From the NCBI GenBank assembly GCA_900541485.1, contig UQJW01000013.1, forward strand, positions 1 through 29,767: 29,767 nt of DNA. The letters are read 5' to 3'. This DNA comes from an uncultured Dialister sp. GTDB taxonomy: Bacteria > Bacillota > Negativicutes > Veillonellales > Dialisteraceae. Below, piece after piece: positions 23,225 to 29,767 of this stretch. The translations under genes were made by a program, and so were the position numbers. The notes beneath the pieces are model-generated. The model did not search any database. It was given only the letters and a program-made list of their open reading frames with translations, and had not been told where the DNA came from. The first letter of the stretch is position 1. Every line of letters begins with the position of its first letter.

Positions 23225-24619
23225 ATGGAACATAATCCCGGTTTTTTAGACAAAATTTTTCACCTGAGTGAAAACAAAACCTCTGTACGGACAGAAATCA
23301 TGGCAGGTATCACCACCTTCATGACCATGGCCTATATCCTCGCCGTCAATCCCGGCATTATGAGTGCCGCCGGTATGGACAAAGGAGCCGTGCTGACCGC
23401 TACGGCCATTGCCGGCTTTATCGGCACACTTCTCATGGCACTTTTTGCCAACTATCCCTTTGCCCTCGCCCCCGGTATGGGTCTCAATGCATTCTTTGCC
23501 TTTACCGTCGTCGGCCAGATGGGCTATTCTTGGGAAATGGCACTCGCCGCCGTTTGTATCGAAGGTCTGATTTTTATTCTCCTCTCCCTTACCAACGTGC
23601 GTGAAGCCATTTTCAACGCCATTCCGATGAACCTGAAACGCTCTGTTTCCGCCGGAATCGGATTATTTATCGCCTTCATCGGTCTTACGAGTGCTCAAAT
23701 TATCGTAGCCAACCCGGCCACCAAAGTATCCCTTTTCTCTTTTAAATCGGCGATTCTCTCGGGAACTTTCCATACCACGGGCATCACCGTAGTCCTCGCT
23801 ATCATCGGCGTTATTTTTACGGGCATTCTCATGGTCAAAAAAGTCAAAGGAAATATTTTATGGGGCATTCTTTTCACCTGGCTTCTCGGCATTCTTTGCG
23901 AACTCTCGGGCCTTTACATTCCCGACCCCGCTAAAGGTGCTTTCAGTACACTTCCCAATTTGTCGGCAGGCCTCGCCTCATTTACACCGGCAAGCCTTGC
24001 CCCGGTTTTCATGCACCTCGACTTCTCAAGAACTTTCAGCGTAGACTTCATTGTGGTCCTCTTTGCTTTCCTCTTCGTTGATATATTTGATACACTCGGC
24101 ACACTCGTCGGCGTTTCCTCTAAAGCAAACATGCTCGACAAAGACGGAAAACTCCCCCGTATCAAAGGCGCACTCATGGCCGACTCCCTCGCTACCACCA
24201 TAGGTGCCTGCATCGGCGTTTCCACCACGACCACCTATGTAGAAAGTGCCGCCGGCGTTTCCGAAGGCGGACGAACAGGACTCACCGCCGTCACCGTAGC
24301 GATACTCTTTGCTCTTGCCCTCTTCCTCTCCCCGTTCTTCATGGCAATTCCCGCCTTTGCGACCGCTCCCGCCCTCATCATCGTCGGCTTCCTGATGTTC
24401 ACATCCGTAGCGGGCATAGACTTCAACGATCCCACCGAAGCCGTTCCTGCTTACATAGGAATCCTCGCCATGCCCTTCACCTACAGCATTGCCGAAGGCA
24501 TTTCCTTCGGTATCATTTCCTACACATTAATCAATGCACTCACAGGGCATACAAGAAAAGTCAGTCTTCTCATGTACATACTGACAATCTTATTCATCGG
24601 GAAATATATATTCTTGTAA
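23225..24619 (+). CDS. NCS2-family purine permease, AzgA-like (adenine/guanine/hypoxanthine)
   Basis: 464 residues, 12-14 membrane segments, cytoplasmic-membrane proton symporter for purine bases. Family marks: TEIMAGITTFMTMAYILAVNP (here residues ~22-42), ALAPGMGLNAFFAFTVV (~79-95), and DIFDTLGTLVGVSSKANMLD in the middle. STTTTYVESAAGVSEGGRTGLT (~338-359) is the substrate-binding region, and IPAFATAPALIIVGF follows. These are signatures of the AzgA/PbuG/PbuO branch rather than the xanthine/uracil branch. AAAGGAG upstream supports the ATG. It is monocistronic with a strong terminator. It complements purA/purB in the same window by importing bases for salvage. Confidence 0.93.
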   Translation: MEHNPGFLDKIFHLSENKTSVRTEIMAGITTFMTMAYILAVNPGIMSAAGMDKGAVLTATAIAGFIGTLLMALFANYPFALAPGMGLNAFFAFTVVGQMGYSWEMALAAVCIEGLIFILLSLTNVREAIFNAIPMNLKRSVSAGIGLFIAFIGLTSAQIIVANPATKVSLFSFKSAILSGTFHTTGITVVLAIIGVIFTGILMVKKVKGNILWGILFTWLLGILCELSGLYIPDPAKGAFSTLPNLSAGLASFTPASLAPVFMHLDFSRTFSVDFIVVLFAFLFVDIFDTLGTLVGVSSKANMLDKDGKLPRIKGALMADSLATTIGACIGVSTTTTYVESAAGVSEGGRTGLTAVTVAILFALALFLSPFFMAIPAFATAPALIIVGFLMFTSVAGIDFNDPTEAVPAYIGILAMPFTYSIAEGISFGIISYTLINALTGHTRKVSLLMYILTILFIGKYIFL

Positions 24620-24626
24620 AAGAAAT

Positions 24627-24656
24627 AAAAAAAGCCTCTCCAAAGGGGCTTTTTTT
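24627..24656 (+). terminator. Terminator of the NCS2 permease gene
   Basis: A-run plus AGCC (24627-24636) pairs with GGCT plus T-run (24647-24656) a few bases past the stop codon. Confidence 0.85.
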
Positions 24657-24713
24657 ATTGCCCCTTTCCCCTGTAAAAATGAAATATATACGCCTGAACA
24701 AAGACGGATTTTT

Positions 24714-25167
24714 AGTGTGAATCATTTTCATATTTTGAGGTTTTACTCATATAAAAACTATAATTTCTTTCTTCCTTAGTTGTCAGCTTCCCCCGAAATC
24801 GGTGGCAAGCGAATTGTGTTTTTAGGAGCATAGCGACGCGAAAACGCAATGAGACGCTTCGCCTTTGGCCGGGAAGTACCGAGCCTTACGAGGCGATAGG
24901 GGCAAGTCTGCGTACACAGGGAAAAATATTTAATTCTTGTATCCTTTGCCAGATTCTTACCGCTCCCGTTGGTCGGGTATGGCGTTTCACTCATTTTTAC
25001 AGCGTCGCTCCGCTCCTCGAAAAATGGTTCACTTGCCATCACTTCGTTCAAGAATGACAGGCAAGTATTTATACCGTTCCGTAAGAAACTCTTTTTTCGT
25101 TTCTACTCACACTTGCCCCTTCCGTCAACCTGACGGTTGACACCTTCCCCGTTTTCGGGGACGGCTT
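24714..25167. repeat. Interspersed mosaic inverted-repeat element, copy 4 (modules A-B-C, with insertions)
   Basis: Entry region with TATAAAAACTATAATT. Module A at 24772-24920 is enlarged by ~65 bp of extra sequence between its hairpin arms. Module B at 24950-25121 also carries a longer insertion, before TTCGTTCAAGAATGACAGG. Module C at 25122-25167 has GTCAACC/GGTTGAC and CCCCG/CGGGG hairpins. Hairpin stems are kept although loops differ from copies 1 and 2. Confidence 0.8.
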
Positions 25168-25213
25168 AAAGACTTCCATTTTACCTTTATTTCCTGTCAC
25201 GCGGGGATGACTT

Positions 25214-25430
25214 TTTTGTATGAGTCATTCCCGTATTTTTTATTTTGACTTATATAAAAAACTATAAATTCTTTCTTCCTTAATTGTCAGCTGCCCCCGC
25301 TGACGGGGAAAGTGCCGAGCCACGCGAGGCGATAGGGGCAAGAGTGCGTACATAGGAAAAAATATTTAATATCCGTGAAAAACGCAATTTACCCCTGCCG
25401 TCATTCTTCAGCGCCGGGCAAAAAACGAAT
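25214..25430. repeat. Interspersed mosaic inverted-repeat element, copy 5 (modules A-D, partial)
   Basis: Entry region, module A at 25276-25356 with a remodelled first hairpin (CCCCCG/CGGGG), then the start of module D at 25391-25430 (CCTGCCGTCATTCTTCAGCG). Together with copy 4 it fills most of the 24620-25575 gap; no gene is supported there. Confidence 0.75.
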
Positions 25431-25446
25431 TCAAATACAATAAAAC

Positions 25447-25490
25447 AACAAAAAACAAACACACCATCAGCGATGTGTTTGTTTTTTGTT
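25447..25490. terminator. Strong bidirectional terminator of the autotransporter gene
   Basis: Perfect 17-bp inverted repeat: 25447-25463 pairs with 25474-25490 around a 10-base loop, A/T-rich with T6 on either strand. It is about 85 bp past the autotransporter stop codon. Confidence 0.85.
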
Positions 25491-25575
25491 CCTCAGAATA
25501 AGCCGACTTTCTCATGCTTCAATCTCTCCGTGATTTTCCGGGAGACTTCTTTCTCTGTCCTTTATTTCCTTGGAA

Positions 25576-28500
25576 TTATTTTACTTTCTCTAAAACCTTT
25601 TCCAATTTTGCTTCCAATGCGGCAATTCTGTCATTAGCCTCTTTATTTTCCTTTGTCAGACGATCTACTTCGTCCTGGAGAATATAGACGCTGCTGATCG
25701 GGCCTTCCGCATACTGCGGCATACGGAGATTGCGGTCATGCTTGATATCTCTATCGTCTTTGCTTCCGAAACGATAGCTGACTCCTACATTGGCCATGAG
25801 TTCAGAGTTGCCTGCATAAGCAAGACCGCCGTGAATCATCAAATCTTCGTTCTTGTAGTGTGCAAGTCCCAGTGCAACTGCTTCTTTTCCTCTGTAATAG
25901 CCGACACCTGCCATGACCTGGCTTCTCTGATAGGGATCGAAGTCGAGCGGTTTCAGAGCTGCCATGGCTGCTCCCATAGCGTCACCTTCACGGCTTTCAT
26001 CGCGAAGCGTCTTGATTTGGCTCATGTTCTTTACTACCTGCTGGTTCGTTGCAAAGAGCTGGCCGCCGGTCACTGCCTCGTTGCTGTCTTTGGAGATGTC
26101 TCCCGGAGCAATGCCGGTCACTTTCTTTCCGCCTGCGTTAATGCCATCTTTGGTAACTGACGGACCGTCCTTAATGGTGAGACCGTTTTTGTCAATGGTC
26201 ACCGTATCTCCTACTGTGACTTTTTCACTTGCATTAACCGTCTTTGTATTGACTGTGTCGGCATTGACTGTCTTAGTGGAAACCGAATTCAAATCCTTGA
26301 GGTCTTTAGCAAGGGCGACGGTATACTCAGCGGCACCTTTCGTTTCAGGTGTTACTTTGATATTGTCGGATCCATTGACAGTTGTAGCTCCTGCACCTGT
26401 TCCCGTCCCTGTTCCGGGGTCACCTTTATCACCCTTCAGACTCTTCAGGAAATCACTTTCCGACTTATCTTTATTCGGCTGTGTTCCGTCTGCGTCTTTG
26501 TAGTCTTTCCACACTTCGTAAGCGGACTTGCCGTCTTTACCGCTGCCGCCACCGTTGTCGCCCTTATCTCCCTTGAATGCGGGATCTCCCTTCAGGCTGT
26601 CTTTATCGAGAGTAACGAACGTATATTTCTTTCCGTCTTTCTCTACTTGTTCTGCTTTGAGACCGTCACCGAAGTCCATACGGAATTCATTGACCGGCAT
26701 CGTCCAGTTTTTACTGCCCGGTGTATAAATATTTCCTTCTTTCTTACCGCCGAAGTAGAAATTCAAAGGATTGATAATTTTACCGGAATCTTCTATCGCT
26801 TTCTTAAATTCCCAAAGGTTAAGCGTGGTTGTAGTATCCCCTTCTTTTTTCGTAAGGGTAATATCACCCGCTTTAATGTTGGTGATGTTATCTCCGTCTT
26901 TTTGGGTAATGGTTTGTGAAGTAATGTTGGTAACTTTATCTCCGTCTTTGAATTCCGCACTCGAAAGACCCTTGAGGTTCTTGGCCAGTTGTACGGCTAA
27001 GCCTCCGTCTTGGGTACCGAATACGCCGATGTTTCCGGTTGTTACCAATTTTTTATCGGTAATTCCGCCTGTGATTGCCAGTTGGGTATTCAGTTTACGG
27101 GTTACAACGGTGTCGTTATCGCCTTTGAATTTCAGGCCGTCGTCTAAGGTGGCTACTTGGCGGGTTTCTCCTTTTTCATCTTTATAGATGATACGGGTTA
27201 TTCCGTCTTGTCCGTTTGTTCCGTCAACGCCGTCTTTACCTTTACCGATTGTAATATCTGCGGAACGCCCGTCTTTTCCGTTGATTCCGATCTTGCCGTC
27301 TTTGCCATCTTGTCCTGCTTTTCCGATGGTGATTTCGTCATTCAAAGAAAGGTCATAGGTCAGTTGGCCGTTGGTGTCCGTTTTCTTGATCTTCAGGTTG
27401 CCGTCTGCTTTGTTTTCTTTTCCGTCTACGGTCACTTTTGTCGCTTTGGCGTTGGTTTCAACGGTCTTTCCCAATTCCCAAAGGTTAAGCGTGGTTGTAG
27501 TATCCCCTTCTTTTTTCGTAAGGGTAATATCTCCCGCTTTAATGTTGGTTACGTTATCTCCGTCTTTTTGGGTAATGGTTTGTGAAGTAATATTGGTAAC
27601 TTTGTCGCCGTCTCCTTTGAATTCTGCGCTCGAAAGACCCTTGAGATTCTTCGCGAGTTGTACAAGCATACTTCCGTCTGCATTTCCTGTCACTCCGATG
27701 TTGTTTTCAGAAAGGTCAGTTTTAGCTCCCCCTGTAATATTCAGCTGGGTGTTCAGTTTACGGGTTACGACGGTTTCGTTATCGCCTTTGAATTTCAGGC
27801 CGTCGTCTAAGGTGGCTACTTGGCGGGTTTCTCCTTTTTCATCTTTATAGATGATACGGGTTATTCCGTCTTGTCCGTTTGTTCCGTCAACGCCGTCTTT
27901 ACCTTTACCGATTGTAATATCTGCGGAACGCCCGTCTTTTCCGTTGATTCCGATCTTGCCGTCTTTGCCATCTTGTCCTGCTTTTCCGATGGTGATTTCG
28001 TCATTCAAAGAAAGGTCATAGGTCAGTTGGCCGTTGGTGTCCGTTTTCTTGATCTTCAGGTTGCCGTCGGTTTTGTTTTCTTCTCCGTCAACGGTTACTT
28101 TTGTTGCTTTGGCGTTGGTTTCTACGGTCTTGCCCAGTTCCCAAAGGTTGACGGTCTTGTTTTTGTCACCGTCTTTACGGGTGACGGATACGTCTCCTGC
28201 TTTAATGTTGGTGATGTTGTCTCCGTCTTTTTGGGTAATGTTTTGTGCCGTAATGTTGGTAACTTTATCGCCGTCTTTGAATTCCGCACTCGAAAGACCC
28301 TTGAGGTTCTTGGCAAGTTGTACAAGCATACTGCCGTTTGCATTTCCTGTCACTCCGATGTTGTTTTCGGAGAGGTCAGTTTTAGCTCCCCCTGTAATAT
28401 CAAGTTGGGTATTCAGTTTGCGGGTTACGACGGTTTCGTTATCTCCTTTGAATTTCAGGCCGTCGTCCAAGGTGGCTACTTGACGGGTATCTCCTTTTTC

Positions 28501-29767
28501 GTCTTTGTAGATGATACGGGTAATTCCGTCTTCGCCGTTTGTTCCGTCGACTCCGTCTTTACCTTTACCGATGGTGATGTCTGCTGAGCGGCCGTCTTTG
28601 CCGTTAATGCCGATCTTGCCGTCTTTGCCGTCTTGGCCTGCTTTACCGATGGTGATTTCGTCATTCAGTGAGAGATCATAGGTCAGCTGGCCGTCTTTGT
28701 CCGTTTTCCTGATCTTCAGGTTGCCGGTTTCTTTGTTTTCTTCTCCGTCAACGGTTACTTTCGTCGCTTTGGCATTCGTTTCTACGGTCTTGCTCAAATC
28801 CCAAAGGTTGACGGTTTTGTTTGTGTCACCGTCTTTACGGGTGACGGATACGTCTCCTGCTTTAATGTTGGTGATGTTGTCTCCGTCTTTTTGGGTAATG
28901 TTTTGTGCCGTAATGTTGGTAACTTTATCGCCGTCTTTGAATTCCGCACTCGAAAGACCCTTGAGGTTCTTGGCAAGTTGTACAAGCATACTGCCGTTTG
29001 CATTTCCTGTCACTCCGATGTTGTTTTCGGAGAGGTCAGTTTTAGCTCCCCCTGTAATATCAAGTTGGGTATTCAGTTTGCGGGTTACGACGGTTTCGTT
29101 ATCTCCTTTGAATTTCAGGCCGTCGTCCAAGGTGGCTACTTGACGGGTATCTCCTTTTTCGTCTTTGTAGATGATACGGGTAATTCCGTCTTCGCCGTTT
29201 GTTCCGTCGACTCCGTCTTTACCTTTACCGATGGTGATGTCTGCTGAGCGGCCGTCTTTGCCGTTAATGCCGATCTTTCCGTCTTTCCCGTCTTGTCCGG
29301 CTTTACCGATGGTAATTTCGTCATTCAAAGAAAGGTCATACGTTGTCTGTCCGTCTTTTTCTGTTTTCTTAATCTTCAGGTTCGCATCAGCATTATCACT
29401 GTTGTCGTCTTTTCCGTCTACGGTTACTTTCGTTGCTTTGGCTCCGGTGTTTACGGTCTTGCTCAAGTCCCAAAGGTTGACGGTCTTAGTCGTATCTCCC
29501 TCTTTCTTCGTGATGGAAACATTTCCACCGGTAATGTTAGTGATGTTGTCTCCGTCTTTTTGGGTAATGGTTTGTGCCGTAATGTTGGTAACTTTATCGC
29601 CGTCTTTGAATCCCGCACTCGAAAGGCCCTTGAGATTCTTCGCGAGTTGTACCGCTAAGCCTCCGTCTTGTGCACCGAATACGCCGATGTTGCCGGTTGT
29701 TACCAAGTTTGCATCGGTAATTCCGCCTGTGATTGCCAGTTGGGTATTCAGTTTACGGGTTACAACG
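25576..29767 (-). CDS. Giant YadA-like trimeric autotransporter adhesin, N-terminus beyond the right edge
   Basis: About 1,396 residues are in the window and the frame stays open at the edge, so the head and signal peptide are missing. From the outside inward there are four full ~220-residue repeats, each with a KLNTQLxITGG start, an NITQKDGDN(I/V)TNI stretch and collagen-like G-X-Y runs. A non-repeat segment follows (NPLNFYFGGKKEGNIY). Next comes another collagen-like stretch (GDKGDNGG...GKDGKSAYEVW...LKGDKGDPG), a stalk with TVNADTVNTKTVNASEKV, and the neck motif AVTGGQLFATNQQ. The YadA membrane anchor (AMAALKPLDFDPYQRSQVMAGVGYYRGKEA...VGVSYRFG) forms the outer-membrane barrel as a trimer. 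Unusually, 63 residues follow the barrel and end in a coiled coil. Likely a surface adhesin. Confidence 0.92.
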   Translation of the reverse strand, partial: VVTRKLNTQLAITGGITDANLVTTGNIGVFGAQDGGLAVQLAKNLKGLSSAGFKDGDKVTNITAQTITQKDGDNITNITGGNVSITKKEGDTTKTVNLWDLSKTVNTGAKATKVTVDGKDDNSDNADANLKIKKTEKDGQTTYDLSLNDEITIGKAGQDGKDGKIGINGKDGRSADITIGKGKDGVDGTNGEDGITRIIYKDEKGDTRQVATLDDGLKFKGDNETVVTRKLNTQLDITGGAKTDLSENNIGVTGNANGSMLVQLAKNLKGLSSAEFKDGDKVTNITAQNITQKDGDNITNIKAGDVSVTRKDGDTNKTVNLWDLSKTVETNAKATKVTVDGEENKETGNLKIRKTDKDGQLTYDLSLNDEITIGKAGQDGKDGKIGINGKDGRSADITIGKGKDGVDGTNGEDGITRIIYKDEKGDTRQVATLDDGLKFKGDNETVVTRKLNTQLDITGGAKTDLSENNIGVTGNANGSMLVQLAKNLKGLSSAEFKDGDKVTNITAQNITQKDGDNITNIKAGDVSVTRKDGDKNKTVNLWELGKTVETNAKATKVTVDGEENKTDGNLKIKKTDTNGQLTYDLSLNDEITIGKAGQDGKDGKIGINGKDGRSADITIGKGKDGVDGTNGQDGITRIIYKDEKGETRQVATLDDGLKFKGDNETVVTRKLNTQLNITGGAKTDLSENNIGVTGNADGSMLVQLAKNLKGLSSAEFKGDGDKVTNITSQTITQKDGDNVTNIKAGDITLTKKEGDTTTTLNLWELGKTVETNAKATKVTVDGKENKADGNLKIKKTDTNGQLTYDLSLNDEITIGKAGQDGKDGKIGINGKDGRSADITIGKGKDGVDGTNGQDGITRIIYKDEKGETRQVATLDDGLKFKGDNDTVVTRKLNTQLAITGGITDKKLVTTGNIGVFGTQDGGLAVQLAKNLKGLSSAEFKDGDKVTNITSQTITQKDGDNITNIKAGDITLTKKEGDTTTTLNLWEFKKAIEDSGKIINPLNFYFGGKKEGNIYTPGSKNWTMPVNEFRMDFGDGLKAEQVEKDGKKYTFVTLDKDSLKGDPAFKGDKGDNGGGSGKDGKSAYEVWKDYKDADGTQPNKDKSESDFLKSLKGDKGDPGTGTGTGAGATTVNGSDNIKVTPETKGAAEYTVALAKDLKDLNSVSTKTVNADTVNTKTVNASEKVTVGDTVTIDKNGLTIKDGPSVTKDGINAGGKKVTGIAPGDISKDSNEAVTGGQLFATNQQVVKNMSQIKTLRDESREGDAMGAAMAALKPLDFDPYQRSQVMAGVGYYRGKEAVALGLAHYKNEDLMIHGGLAYAGNSELMANVGVSYRFGSKDDRDIKHDRNLRMPQYAEGPISSVYILQDEVDRLTKENKEANDRIAALEAKLEKVLEKVK
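27032..29767 (-). repeat. Tandem ~660-bp coding repeats inside the autotransporter
   Basis: The same coding unit recurs at 660-663 bp spacing: GNIGVF/GNANGSM segments near 27030, 27700, 28360, 29020 and 29680. Positions 28164-28617 and 28824-29277 are identical over 454 bp; 27113-27405 and 27776-28068 are identical over 293 bp. Each unit encodes about 220 residues. The array probably continues beyond the right edge. Confidence 0.92.

Noticed and set aside
21107..25430. Possible CRISPR array
   Set aside because: The repeats are long, mosaic, unevenly spaced and hairpin-rich, with no regular 28-37 bp repeat and unique spacer pattern and no cas genes.
25738..29658. Many long plus-strand frames opposite the autotransporter (up to 255 codons)
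   Set aside because: They repeat with the same 660-bp period as the real coding strand, so they are shadows created by the repeat composition.

Overview
The window reads as chromosomal DNA of an anaerobic, outer-membrane-bearing Firmicute of the class Negativicutes. Dialister or a close relative is my low-confidence guess. Core enzymes are of Firmicutes type (BioW, the mltG-trmR-U32 cluster, an AzgA-like NCS2 permease), yet the right end encodes a YadA-like trimeric autotransporter, which requires an outer membrane. Base composition is moderate, except for a visibly A/T-richer island carrying tet(O).

Layout: 1-425 is the 5' end of dnaB (minus strand). 565-2983 is an overlapping bioW-bioF-membrane protein operon with a candidate BirA operator at its promoter. 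3214-4557 holds a Fur-family regulator and an LCM-type methyltransferase whose leader carries a Fur-box-like palindrome. 4694-8735 is a COG2509 flavoprotein-purB-purA operon; a terminator lies just after its promoter, which suggests attenuation. 9031-9327 is a divergent 4-OT-family tautomerase. 9385-11613 is tet(O) with its complete attenuation leader, followed by the 3' stub of a broken host gene.

11836-15040 is an A-B-A'-B' array of four exported proteins I do not recognise: two tandem copies of a two-gene module, the first copy directly downstream of pncB (15084-16529). 16715-20316 carries a PNPOx-like flavoprotein and the mltG-trmR-U32 (trhP-like)-DUF4911 cluster, which links a cell-wall lytic transglycosylase to wobble-uridine 5-hydroxylation and methoxylation. 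20477-20860 is an FlK-like thioesterase, 22185-23096 a PflX-like radical SAM protein, and 23225-24619 a purine permease.

Two gene-free stretches (20861-22184 and 24620-25575) hold at least five mosaic copies of an interspersed inverted-repeat element with conserved hairpins. 25576 to the right edge is a very large trimeric autotransporter without its N-terminus. It is built of ~220-residue repeats with collagen-like G-X-Y tracts and has an unusual 63-residue tail after the membrane barrel.

Many promoters here share an extended -10 (TGNTAYAAT) without a clear -35. The best candidates for something undescribed are the duplicated exported-protein module and the autotransporter with its periplasmic tail. 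No phage, CRISPR array, integrase, transposase, tRNA or rRNA was seen.
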